Both the position numbers and the translations under genes were made by a program. From Methylobacterium sp. 77 (GTDB lineage Bacteria > Pseudomonadota > Alphaproteobacteria > Rhizobiales > Beijerinckiaceae), in assembly GCF_000372825.1 (NCBI RefSeq), contig NZ_KB910516.1, forward strand, positions 1,706,011 through 1,770,010: a DNA stretch of 64,000 nt. Reading direction: 5' to 3'. Shown here in pieces: positions 26,414 to 35,367 of this stretch (position 1 is its first letter; each line of letters begins with the position of its first letter). The notes beneath the pieces are model-generated. The model was not told where the DNA came from and made no database searches. It saw only the letters and a list, made by a program, of their open reading frames with translations.

Positions 26414-27871
26414 ATGAGGCGCCCGACGCGGCCCGTCGTGGAACTCGATGCAGGCTTTCCCGCCTTGAAGGCGAAGGTGATCGCCCGGACCGGGCACCAT
26501 TACTACGCCGACAAGGACGATCTGCTGTTCGACCGCCTGCGCAAGCGCTTCAAGGCGTGCCGATTGTCCGATTCCGCTTCTTATCTCGCTCATCTGAATG
26601 CGGACGCGACCGGTCCGGCTGAATGGGCCGCCCTCGAGGCCGAGATCACCATCGGCGAGACCTTCTTCTTCCGCTACGCCGAACAGTTCACGGCCCTGCG
26701 CAGGACGATCCTGCCCGGCCTGATCGCGGCACGCGCCGAGGCGAAATCCTTGCGGATCTGGAGTGCCGGCTGTTCCACTGGGGCCGAACCCTATTCCATC
26801 GCGATCCTGATCCATGAGCTCCTGGGTGACGCCCTGACCGAATGGCGGATCGCCATCACCGGCACGGATATCAGCACCGAGGCCCTTGCGACGGCGCGGG
26901 CGGCCCTGTTCGGCCGCTGGGCCCTGCGCACACTGCCACCGGAGGAGCATGACCGCTATTTCGTCTGCGGCCCGTCCGTGCCGGGGATCGCGCGCGAAGG
27001 CAGTTTCACCCTGCGCCCGGAATTCCGCAGGATGGTCCGCTTCGAACAGCACAATCTCATGAGTCTTCTCGACGGCACCGCGCCTGCGCAACTTGCCGGG
27101 TTCGACCTCATTCTCTGTCGCAACGTACTGATCTATTTCCAGGCCGATGCGGTCCTCGGCATCGTACGCGGCCTCGGCCGGCGGCTGGTCCCGGACGGCT
27201 GGCTGCTCATCGGCCATGCCGAGCCGAACCCTGCCTTCGCGGGGACCCTGCGGCCGGTGAACCTGCCGGGCACCGTGGCTTACCGGCCCATGAGCGCCGA
27301 CGCCGCTCCCGACCCACTTCCCGCAAAGCCGATGGTCCCGGTTCGCGAACCGGTCCCAGCACCGTTTCTTCCCGTATTCGAGCCGCCTCTTGCTTCCGAA
27401 CCGACCGCGATCCCTCGCGCCGAGATCGCCCTGCTCCCTGCGTCGGTCGTCGAGGAGTCGGATCCAGACACGGTTCTCGACGCCGTCCGCTCCCTGGCGG
27501 ATTCCGGCAGGATCGCCGAAGGCTGGCGCATGGTCCGTACGGCGCTTCTCGCCACGCCCACCGACGCACGATTGCATTACTACGATGGGCTCCTCGCCTA
27601 CGGGCTCGGACGCGAGACCGAGGCCGAGCGGGCCTTGCGCGGCGCGCTCTATCTCGACCGGACCTTCGTGATGGCGCATTACCAACTCGGCCTGTTGCTG
27701 GGTGCCCTCGGCCGTCTGGCGGAGGCGGATCGGGCCCTCGACAACGCCATCCGCTTCGCGCGCGCTCAGCCGTCGGGGGCGGCTGTCGCCGAAGGGGACG
27801 GCCTGACCGCCGGGCAGTTGGTGGAAAGCGCCGACGTCGCCCGCATGCGCATGAGGAAGACCGCGTCGTGA
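26414..27871 (+). CDS. cheR: CheR methyltransferase with C-terminal TPR region
   Basis: This 485-residue protein has an N-terminal CheR domain followed by a linker rich in proline and alanine (about 290-360) and a TPR-like helical region (about 370-475: LHYYDGLLAYGLGRETEAERALRGALYLDRTFVMAHYQLGLLLGALGRLAEADRAL). The SAM site IWSAGCSTGAEPYS, the TGTDIS acidic loop and ILCRNVLIYF are intact, as is the early GETFFFR. TPR-fused CheR proteins are found in Wsp (WspC) and other non-flagellar systems. It methylates the operon's receptor. A GTG three codons upstream is an alternative start. The stop overlaps the next start in GTGA. Confidence 0.93.
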   Translation: MRRPTRPVVELDAGFPALKAKVIARTGHHYYADKDDLLFDRLRKRFKACRLSDSASYLAHLNADATGPAEWAALEAEITIGETFFFRYAEQFTALRRTILPGLIAARAEAKSLRIWSAGCSTGAEPYSIAILIHELLGDALTEWRIAITGTDISTEALATARAALFGRWALRTLPPEEHDRYFVCGPSVPGIAREGSFTLRPEFRRMVRFEQHNLMSLLDGTAPAQLAGFDLILCRNVLIYFQADAVLGIVRGLGRRLVPDGWLLIGHAEPNPAFAGTLRPVNLPGTVAYRPMSADAAPDPLPAKPMVPVREPVPAPFLPVFEPPLASEPTAIPRAEIALLPASVVEESDPDTVLDAVRSLADSGRIAEGWRMVRTALLATPTDARLHYYDGLLAYGLGRETEAERALRGALYLDRTFVMAHYQLGLLLGALGRLAEADRALDNAIRFARAQPSGAAVAEGDGLTAGQLVESADVARMRMRKTAS

Positions 27872-28452
27872 TCGAACCGTCCGCCGGGACTGCCGAGGTC
27901 GATCCCCGCATCGCCGCCCTCCTCGCCGAGCGCACCGCCGCGCTGGCTCGTCGAGGGGTCGAGAGCACCAGCCATGTCGCGACGAGGCCTTTCCTCGTCT
28001 GCCTGTCGGGGAACGACCGCTACGGCCTGCCCCTCGAATCCGTGGCGCAGGTGGCGCCGGCTCGCGCCTATACCCCGGTGCCTGGATCGCCCCCGGAGCT
28101 TCTCGGCCTCGTCGTCTTGTCCGGCCGTGTCGTCAGTGTTCTCAGCCTCGCCGGTGCCCTTGGCCGACCGACCCCGCTCGGTTCGAGCGACACCGTCCAT
28201 ACCTCCGGGCATATCCTCCTCCTTCGCGGCGGCATCGGGCCGGTCGCCCTCTTCGTCGACCGGGTCCTTTCGGTCGCGGATGTGGACAGCGCTCTCGCGG
28301 CCGCCCCGCTCCCCCTCGGCGGCTTGGGTGCGGATGCGATTTCAGGCTATGCACCGGCTCCCGGCCAGGAGGCCGCCCGCAAGGGTGGTGACGCCGATTT
28401 CGTCGTGATCGATCTGCCGCGTCTCCTGCGGCGATACCTTCCTCAAGGCTGA
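27868..28452 (+). CDS. cheW: CheW-like adaptor protein (second)
   Basis: This 194-residue protein has a CheW domain from about residue 35 (PFLVCLSGNDRYGLPLESVAQVAPARAYTPVPGSPPELLGLVVLSGRVVSVLSLAGALG) to the end, with FVVIDLPRLLRRYL closing it. It begins with a GTG that overlaps the cheR stop. It differs strongly from the first CheW, which suggests separate roles, such as one binding CheA and the other the receptor, as with WspB and WspD. The receptor gene follows 55 bp downstream. Confidence 0.88.
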   Translation: MIEPSAGTAEVDPRIAALLAERTAALARRGVESTSHVATRPFLVCLSGNDRYGLPLESVAQVAPARAYTPVPGSPPELLGLVVLSGRVVSVLSLAGALGRPTPLGSSDTVHTSGHILLLRGGIGPVALFVDRVLSVADVDSALAAAPLPLGGLGADAISGYAPAPGQEAARKGGDADFVVIDLPRLLRRYLPQG

Positions 28453-28507
28453 CGGCAAGGTTCCCCGCGAGCCTTCGTCCTCAAGCGGTTTCGGAGCGTC
28501 GCCAAGC

Positions 28508-30178
28508 GTGTCGATCTCGATTGGAAAACGGATACTTCTCGGCTTCGTCGCCATCACCGTGGTGATGGTGGGGCTGGGCGTCTACGCGCTCGGCCAGATC
28601 GGGGCCGTTCGCGACAACACGACCACGATCGTCAACCGCGACCTCACCATTGCGCGGAAACTCGACGATCTCGGCAACAAGTCGCGCGACCTCGGCAGCC
28701 TTCGGCGCAACGGCGTCATCGCCGCACTGATGCGTAACCGCCCCGATGCCGAGATCGCCGCGATCATCGACACCTGGCGCCGCGTGGCATCCGAATCCGA
28801 AGCGATCCTCGTCGATACCATCCGTACCGCCGACGGCTTTGCCGCCACCGCCCCATCGCCCGAGCGTGCGGCGATCTGGAAAAGACTCGGCGAATCCGCC
28901 ACCGCCGGCGCTGCCGATTTCCGCAAGCTGCGCACCGCCAGCGAGGTGCAACTCGCGGCCATCGCAGCCAAGGATGTCGACGGGGTAGAAGCTCGCAACG
29001 ACGATCTCAATCGCATTCAGGATGAGTTCCTGCGCGATCTCGACCGTACCCGCGACCTGCTCGACCAGGGCATCGATGCCGGCCAGCGCCGGTCCACCGA
29101 CATCTACGAGCGCAGTCTCATCTCCATCGTGCTCATCCTCGCCCTCTGTGTGCTCCTGAGCATCGTCGTCACGGGGTTGATCCGCCGCGGCGTGGTGAAG
29201 CCGCTCGAGGAGGTCATGGCTTTCGCTGAACAGGTCGGCTCGGGCGATCTGACCCGGACGCTCGCGCGGACCGGCGCCGACGAGATCGGCCGTCTGGCGT
29301 CGACCCTGAACACGATGGTGTCGGGCCTCGCCGACCTCGCGCGTACCAACCGGGCTGCGACCGCCGACCTCAACGCTGCCGCCGCCGAGATCCGCGCTTC
29401 CGCCCAGGAGCAGGCGGCCAGCGTCGAGGAGCAGTTCGCGGCCGTGCAGGAGACTGCCGCTACCGTGGACGAGATCACCCATTCCGGCGCCCAGATCGGC
29501 AAGCGCGCGAGCGAGGTGATCGCCACTGCCCAGTCCACCGCGCAGATCTCGCGGGCCGGCCTGCGGGCGGTCGCCGATACGGCGAAAGCCATGGATGCCA
29601 TCCGCGAGCAGGCGGAGGCGGTCGCCGGCAACATCGTCTCACTCAGTGAGAAAACCCAGGCGATCGGTGAGATCATCACCACCGTCAACGACATCTCGGA
29701 GCGCACCCACCTCCTCGCGCTCAACGCGGCGATCGAAGCGGCGGCGGCGGGCGAGAGCGGCCGGAGCTTTGCCGTCGTCGCCTCGGAGATGAAGCTCCTC
29801 GCCGATCAGGCGAAGGCGGCGACCGCGCAGGTGCGCACCATCCTCTCTGAAATCCAGAGGGGCATCAACACCTCGGTCATGCTCACGGAGGAGGCGGTCA
29901 AGCGCACCAGCACCGGCAAGGCCCGTTCGGACACGACCCAGAGGACCATCGAGGAGATTACCGCCAAGGTCGAGGAGAGCGTCCAGACCTTCCAGCAGAT
30001 CGTCGCGTCCACGAACCAGCAGCAACTCGGCATCGAGCAGGTGATGGGCGCCCTCCAGAACATCCGGCAGGCGAGCCAGCAGACTGCCGCCGGCACCCGC
30101 GAAGTCGAGGCGGCGTCGGCCAACCTCACCGAGCTCGCCCAGGCGCTTCTCACCCTCGCCGACCGATACCGGCATTGA
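28508..30178 (+). CDS. Methyl-accepting chemotaxis protein
   Basis: This 556-residue transmembrane receptor has TM1 at about residues 7-30, a periplasmic four-helix-type sensor of about 170 residues, TM2 at about 203-228, a HAMP domain, and a long cytoplasmic signalling coiled coil. The hairpin tip is canonical: ISERTHLLALNAAIEAAAAGESGRSFAVVASEM. The C terminus (LADRYRH) has no NWETF-like pentapeptide for tethering CheR or CheB, consistent with CheR carrying a TPR extension instead. The ligand is unknown. Translation starts with GTG. It is the only receptor in the operon. Confidence 0.94.
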   Translation: MSISIGKRILLGFVAITVVMVGLGVYALGQIGAVRDNTTTIVNRDLTIARKLDDLGNKSRDLGSLRRNGVIAALMRNRPDAEIAAIIDTWRRVASESEAILVDTIRTADGFAATAPSPERAAIWKRLGESATAGAADFRKLRTASEVQLAAIAAKDVDGVEARNDDLNRIQDEFLRDLDRTRDLLDQGIDAGQRRSTDIYERSLISIVLILALCVLLSIVVTGLIRRGVVKPLEEVMAFAEQVGSGDLTRTLARTGADEIGRLASTLNTMVSGLADLARTNRAATADLNAAAAEIRASAQEQAASVEEQFAAVQETAATVDEITHSGAQIGKRASEVIATAQSTAQISRAGLRAVADTAKAMDAIREQAEAVAGNIVSLSEKTQAIGEIITTVNDISERTHLLALNAAIEAAAAGESGRSFAVVASEMKLLADQAKAATAQVRTILSEIQRGINTSVMLTEEAVKRTSTGKARSDTTQRTIEEITAKVEESVQTFQQIVASTNQQQLGIEQVMGALQNIRQASQQTAAGTREVEAASANLTELAQALLTLADRYRH

Positions 30179-30204
30179 TGGGAGCCTGACCGAGCAGCCG
30201 AGCC

Positions 30205-32493
30205 ATGGATATCCGCCAGCAGCTTCTCGCGGCCTTCGAGGTCGAGCATCGCGAGCATATCGATGCCATCCGCGCTGCCTTGGCCGGTGCCGCCGAGGAC
30301 ATCCCGCCGGATTGGCACGATGTGTTCCGCCGGGCGCATAGCCTCAAAGGCGCCTCGCGGGCCGTCGACTTGCCCAAGGTCGAGGCGGTGGCGCATCGGC
30401 TCGAGACCCTATTCGAGCGGATCGTTGCCGGCTCCACCGCCCTCGACCGAGATGCGACGGGTGCTGTCCATCTCGCTCTCGACCGGATCGAGGCCCATGT
30501 CGCGACCCTGAAGAATGAGGCGGACACGCCGATGCCGGCGGATGCGCTCGCCGCCCTCGATCACTGCCTCGCCGCGCCTTCCAAGGCTCCCGCGGCTCCC
30601 GATCAACTTCCTCCTTCGCGGCCTGAGCCCTCGACGGCCGGCAATCCGGCCCAGGCGTCCCCGGCGAAATCGCTGCTTCAGGCAGAGGCGACTGCCGAGG
30701 CGGGGTCGCTGCTGCGCGTTCCGGCCGATGCGGTCGAAGCGCTGACGCGGGCCTCGCACGAACTCACCAGTGCGCTCGGCGCGGAATCGGTGATGGCCGA
30801 CGGCCTCGCGAGGCTTCGGCGGGATGCCGCCGCCCTCGGTCGCCGGGCCGAGGCGCTTCGCGGACGCCGAGCCCCTCCCGGTACGATCCGGCCTCGCGAG
30901 CCCGATTCTACGGAGGAGATGCACGCCCTCGACGCTATGAAGGCCGAACTGCGTGGCTTCGAGGCGGCGCTCCTCGCTCTGTCGCGCGACGCCGCTCTGC
31001 TCGCCCAGATCCGTACCGGAGCCATCGCCGCGGCAGAGGCCGCGTCCGCCAGGATTGGACGCGAGGCCGAGCGCCTGGCTCTGGTGCCGGCGGAGACGGT
31101 GTTCGGTGCTTTTCCCCGCGCGCTCCGCGACATGGCTCGTGAAGCGGGCCGAGAGATCGACGTCTCGGCCCGTGGTCTCGACCTTCCCGTCGACCGCGCC
31201 ATGCTCCAATCCCTGAAGGACCCGGTCCTCCACGCCCTGCGCAACGCCCTGAGCCATGGCGCGGAAACACCCGAGCAGCGACAGCGCCAGGGCAAGTCGC
31301 CAGCGCTCTCGATCTCCCTCGACGTCGCCGTGCGCGGCGGCCGGCTCGTCATCGGCATCCACGATGACGGACGCGGGCCGGACCTTCGCGCCATCGCGGC
31401 GACGGCGCGGGCTCGCGGCCTGATCGGCACCGCCGACGGAGATCCCGACTCGCTCCTCGCCCTGGTGTTCGAGCCCGGCTTCTCCACAGCCGCTGCCGTC
31501 GACACTTTGTCCGGGCGGGGAATCGGCCTTTCGGTCGTCGCTGACACGGTCCGGCGCCTCGGCGGCAGCGTGCAGCTGGAACCGCGTGTTCCGGTCGGAA
31601 CGTCGCTGATCATGCACCTGCCGCTTTCGGCGGCGCGGCGGACCATGCTGCTGGTCGATGTCGGCGCCTCGACCTTCGCCCTGCCGAGCGCCAGTGTGGA
31701 GCGCCTGCTGCGCCTCGACAGGTCGACCCTCGGTTCCGCCATGGGGCAGATCGTAGTGCGCCTTCCAAGGGAGGGGGACGAAGATCTGTCCATGCCCCTG
31801 GTGGATCTGGCGAGCCTCGTCGGCGTGAAGGGCGATGAGAGCCGCCAAGATGAGGGCCGGCCGGTGACGGCGGTGCTGATGCGGGCGGGCGGTCGTTCCT
31901 GGGCGGTGCGGATCGATGCGCTCCGCGATGTCCGCACTCTCCTGGTGATGCCGGCGCCGCCGATCGGCGGCGATCGGCGGCTGATTGCGGGCACGGTGGT
32001 CCTGGGCGGTGACACGCCCGTCCTCGTCCTCGATCCCGAAGGGCTTGCCGCGCGGGCCGGGGAGATCAGCCATGCCGCGCCCGAGCCACGCAGCGAAGGC
32101 ACTGGAACAGCTGCGGCCCCGCGACGTTCGACGATCCTGGTCGTCGACGATTCCATCACCACGCGGACCTTGGAGAAGGGTATTTTGGAATCGGCGGGCT
32201 ACCGCGTCGTCGTCTGCGTCGATGGGCAGGATGCCCTCGATCGGCTCCGCGCCGGCATCGAGCGCGTCGATCTCATCGTCGCCGATGTGGAGATGCCGCG
32301 CCTCGACGGGTTCGGGCTGCTGAAGGCCCTGCGGGCGGACGAGGCCTTCGCCCGCCTCCCTCTGATCCTGATGACCTCGCGGGGGGATGCCGACGATGTC
32401 GCACGGGGGCTCGGCCTCGGCGCGGATGCTTATCTGACGAAACAGACGTTCGACCAGCGCCAGCTCCTCGACACGATCGGGCAATTGTTGTGA
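30205..32493 (+). CDS. cheA: Hybrid CheA histidine kinase with C-terminal receiver domain
   Basis: This 762-residue kinase has: an HPt (P1) domain with phospho-histidine H45 in HSLKGASRA; a proline-rich linker in place of a CheY-binding P2; a dimerisation/linker region (about 170-310); the ATPase domain (N box HALRNALSHGAETPEQR, G boxes DDGRGPD and GRGIGLSVV); a CheW-like P5 domain (about 475-620); and a receiver domain (about 640-760) with DDS, phospho-Asp in VADVEMP and TKQ. A CheA-REC fusion is characteristic of Wsp (WspE), Frz and Che3-type alternative systems. The stop overlaps the cheB start. Confidence 0.95.
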   Translation: MDIRQQLLAAFEVEHREHIDAIRAALAGAAEDIPPDWHDVFRRAHSLKGASRAVDLPKVEAVAHRLETLFERIVAGSTALDRDATGAVHLALDRIEAHVATLKNEADTPMPADALAALDHCLAAPSKAPAAPDQLPPSRPEPSTAGNPAQASPAKSLLQAEATAEAGSLLRVPADAVEALTRASHELTSALGAESVMADGLARLRRDAAALGRRAEALRGRRAPPGTIRPREPDSTEEMHALDAMKAELRGFEAALLALSRDAALLAQIRTGAIAAAEAASARIGREAERLALVPAETVFGAFPRALRDMAREAGREIDVSARGLDLPVDRAMLQSLKDPVLHALRNALSHGAETPEQRQRQGKSPALSISLDVAVRGGRLVIGIHDDGRGPDLRAIAATARARGLIGTADGDPDSLLALVFEPGFSTAAAVDTLSGRGIGLSVVADTVRRLGGSVQLEPRVPVGTSLIMHLPLSAARRTMLLVDVGASTFALPSASVERLLRLDRSTLGSAMGQIVVRLPREGDEDLSMPLVDLASLVGVKGDESRQDEGRPVTAVLMRAGGRSWAVRIDALRDVRTLLVMPAPPIGGDRRLIAGTVVLGGDTPVLVLDPEGLAARAGEISHAAPEPRSEGTGTAAAPRRSTILVVDDSITTRTLEKGILESAGYRVVVCVDGQDALDRLRAGIERVDLIVADVEMPRLDGFGLLKALRADEAFARLPLILMTSRGDADDVARGLGLGADAYLTKQTFDQRQLLDTIGQLL

Positions 32494-33632
32494 GTGACAC
32501 CGAACCGAGACCCGCCGAGACCTCTCTGGCAACAGGGCAGTCGCCCCGTTTGCGCGTGATGCTGGTGGAGGATTCCCTCGTGGTCCGCGAACTGCTGCGC
32601 CACATCGTGAGCCGCGACCCGCGCCTGGAAGTCGTGGCCGCCGTCGCCTCCGGCGAGGAGGCTCTCGCCGCCCTTCCGAACGCCCGCCCCGACGTGATCT
32701 CGATGGATATCCGTCTGCCCGGGATCGACGGCCTCGAGACTACCCGGCGGATCATGGCCGAGCGGCCGACGCCGATCGTCGTCATCGCCGATTCCGTCGA
32801 GGATTCGTCCCTCCGCATTTCCATGAATGCCCTGCGCGCTGGTGCGCTCTCCGTGGTGGAGAAGCCGGTGGCGACCACGAATGCCGGCTACGACGCCATC
32901 TCCACCGAGATCTGCACGCAGTTGCGGATCATGGCCGAGGTGCCGGTGATCCGGCGTCGTCCGATCGGTTCGGAATGGGCCGGGCGCCGGGCGTCGACCG
33001 TGTCCGCAGCCAGCCTCGCCGCGCCGCGGGCCGCTTCCGATGCCGCCAGCGTGCTCGCGATCGCCGCCTCCACCGGCGGCCCGCCGGCCCTCGCCCGCGT
33101 CATCGGCGGGTTGCCAGACGGATTCCCGCTTCCCGTCCTCGTGGTGCAGCACATGGGCGCCGCCTTCATGGAGGGGTTTGCCGCCTGGCTGAACGGCGTC
33201 GTCTCCTTGCCGGTGAAGCTCGCCATCGACGGCGAGCGGGCCGAGCCCGGGCATGTCTACGTGGCCCCGGGCGATCGGCACCTCGAATGGGCGCCGGGGG
33301 CAACCCTCCGAATCTCGGATGCGGCGCCCGTGGGTGGGCAACGCCCGGCTGCCACCGTGATGTTCTCCTCGGTGGCACGCCATGCCGGCGCGCGCGGCAT
33401 CGGCGTGCTTCTCACCGGCATGGGCGAGGATGGCGCGACGGGCCTCCTCGACATGCGCCGGGCCGGAGCCCAGACCGTGGCAGAGCACGAGAGCACCGCC
33501 GTCGTGTTCGGAATGCCGGCCGCCGCGATCCGGCTCTCGGGCGCGTCGGCCATTCTTCCGCTGGACAGGGTGGCGCCCCATCTCGTGCGTCTCGCCCTGC
33601 CCGGCCTCGCGGTGCCGGACCCTTACGCATGA
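32490..33632 (+). CDS. cheB: CheB receptor methylesterase
   Basis: This 380-residue protein has an N-terminal receiver domain (VEDSLVVRELL, phospho-Asp in SMDIRLPGIDG, Lys in VEKPV) and a C-terminal methylesterase domain. The catalytic residues are present in context: Ser in IAASTGGPPAL, His in VVQHMGAAF and Asp in TGMGEDGATG. It removes methyl groups (and can deamidate) from the receptor, opposing CheR. GTG start and TGA stop overlap the neighbouring genes on both sides (GTGA at 32490 and ATGA at 33629), so translation is coupled through cheA-cheB-kinase. Confidence 0.95.
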   Translation: MSDTEPRPAETSLATGQSPRLRVMLVEDSLVVRELLRHIVSRDPRLEVVAAVASGEEALAALPNARPDVISMDIRLPGIDGLETTRRIMAERPTPIVVIADSVEDSSLRISMNALRAGALSVVEKPVATTNAGYDAISTEICTQLRIMAEVPVIRRRPIGSEWAGRRASTVSAASLAAPRAASDAASVLAIAASTGGPPALARVIGGLPDGFPLPVLVVQHMGAAFMEGFAAWLNGVVSLPVKLAIDGERAEPGHVYVAPGDRHLEWAPGATLRISDAAPVGGQRPAATVMFSSVARHAGARGIGVLLTGMGEDGATGLLDMRRAGAQTVAEHESTAVVFGMPAAAIRLSGASAILPLDRVAPHLVRLALPGLAVPDPYA

Positions 33633-35365
33633 GCGGTCTCGGCCTTCCCGACGGGAACGCTCCCCGGCCGCGCATCCTGCTGGTGGAGGATTCGGAGACG
33701 CAGGCGCTGGAGCTGCGCCTGCTGCTGGAGAGCCACGGTTTCTCGGTGGAGCGCTGCCCGACGGCGGAGATGGCCCTCGATCATCTCAACACTCGCCTGC
33801 CCGACCTCGTTGTGGCCGATCATCATCTGCCCGGAATGAACGGCGACGAGTTCACCCGCCAGCTTCGCCTGTCGCTGCGCACCCGCGCTTTGCCCCTGCT
33901 GATGCTAACCGGCGCCCGCGACGGCGAGCGGCAAGGGCTGGAGAGCGGCGCCGACGCCTACGTGGCGAAATCCGCCGACCGGGATATCCTGATCCTGCGC
34001 ATCCGCGCACTCCTGCGCGAGCGCCAGGGCGGGAATGCGCCCGGTGAGGGGCCGGGAATCTCGGCTTTCCGGCGCGGGCGCGTGCTCGTCGTCGATGGCA
34101 GCGCCACCTATCGCACCTTCCTCTCCGGACTTCTCGCGCATGAGGGTCACGAGGTCCGCACCGCCGCGAACTACGAGTCAGCACTGGCCGCCCTCGACGA
34201 GGCCGATGCCGCCTTCGACTGCGTGACCATCGATCTCCTCGGCCCCGCCTATGACGGCCTCGCTCTGTGTCGGGCCATCGAGCGGCGCCGCGCGGCGGGG
34301 ATCGAGGCGCGGGAGGCCGGCGCGCCGACCTTTCACCTCGTCGGCATCGCCGGCACCGCACCGGCCAAAGACTTCCTGGCGGAAGCCTACGCGGCGGGGG
34401 CAGACGACGTAGTCTCGAAGGCCGATGGCGAGGTGCTGGTCATCCGTGTCAGAGGCTTGATCCGACGCAAGCTCTCAGAGGAAGACGACCGCCGCATCGC
34501 CGGCGAGTTCGGCGCCCGCGAGCGAGCGCTCGAACGGGCGCGCGCCGAAGCCGAGGCGGCCGAGGCGCGCGCTGCCTTGGCCGGTGCCCTCGAACAGGCC
34601 AATCAAGATCTCGCCACCGCCAATCGCAAGCTCACGGATGCGCAGGCAAAGCTTGTCCAGGCCGCGAAGATGGCATCACTCGGCGAACTCGTTGCCGGCA
34701 TCGCCCATGAGATCAACAACCCGCTCGCCTTCATCCTCGCACATCAGGGGACCGTCGAGCGCCTGCTTGGCGAAATCACCGCGCCTGAGGAGGTGCCTGC
34801 ATCGCAACGGGCGCTGGCCAAGTGCCGCGACCGCGTCGGCTCCATGCGGATGGGTCTCACCCGCATCCAGGACCTCGTCTTGAACCTGCGCAAGTTCTCG
34901 CGTCTCGATGAGGGTGAGCGCACCCTCGTCAACGTGCCCGAATCGATCGAGACGGTGCTCGCCCTGATCCAGCACAAGCTCGGGACCCGCATCGTGGTGG
35001 AGCGCGACTTTTCCGGTCGGCCGGAGATCCATTGCACTCCTGCATTGCTCAACCAGGTGGTGATGAACATCCTCGGCAATGCCGCCGATGCCATGCCGGA
35101 ATCCGGAACCATCACCATCGTCACGCAAGGCCTGCCCGATACCGACGTGATCCGGATCAGCGATACCGGACCCGGCATTCCCGAAACCCTGCGGGAGAGG
35201 ATCTTCGAGCCGTTCTTCACCACGAAGCCGGTCGGATCGGGGACGGGGCTCGGTCTCGCGATTGCATACAGCGTGGTTCAAGCGCATAGCGGCTCGCTCA
35301 GCGTGGAAACGGCCGAAGGAGGTGGCGCCTGTTTCGTGATCGGTATTCCGCGACAGACGGCATAG
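33629..35365 (+). CDS. Hybrid sensor histidine kinase with two N-terminal receiver domains (CheS3-like)
   Basis: This 578-residue cytoplasmic protein has receiver 1 (about residues 14-130, VEDS, phospho-Asp D64, K114), receiver 2 (about 150-285, phospho-Asp D202, K264), a heptad-like coiled coil rich in Ala/Glu/Arg (about 290-345), a HisKA domain with H360 in GIAHEINNP, and an ATPase domain (NILGNAADAM, DTGPGIPE, GTGLGLAI). Receiver 2 reads VVDGS, so one of the usual paired acids is replaced by Gly157. There is no transmembrane or PAS domain. Its arrangement resembles CheS3 of the R. centenum Che3 system. CheA probably phosphorylates its receivers, which is inference from gene order. Confidence 0.88.
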   Translation: MSGLGLPDGNAPRPRILLVEDSETQALELRLLLESHGFSVERCPTAEMALDHLNTRLPDLVVADHHLPGMNGDEFTRQLRLSLRTRALPLLMLTGARDGERQGLESGADAYVAKSADRDILILRIRALLRERQGGNAPGEGPGISAFRRGRVLVVDGSATYRTFLSGLLAHEGHEVRTAANYESALAALDEADAAFDCVTIDLLGPAYDGLALCRAIERRRAAGIEAREAGAPTFHLVGIAGTAPAKDFLAEAYAAGADDVVSKADGEVLVIRVRGLIRRKLSEEDDRRIAGEFGARERALERARAEAEAAEARAALAGALEQANQDLATANRKLTDAQAKLVQAAKMASLGELVAGIAHEINNPLAFILAHQGTVERLLGEITAPEEVPASQRALAKCRDRVGSMRMGLTRIQDLVLNLRKFSRLDEGERTLVNVPESIETVLALIQHKLGTRIVVERDFSGRPEIHCTPALLNQVVMNILGNAADAMPESGTITIVTQGLPDTDVIRISDTGPGIPETLRERIFEPFFTTKPVGSGTGLGLAIAYSVVQAHSGSLSVETAEGGGACFVIGIPRQTA

Positions 35366-35367
35366 AC

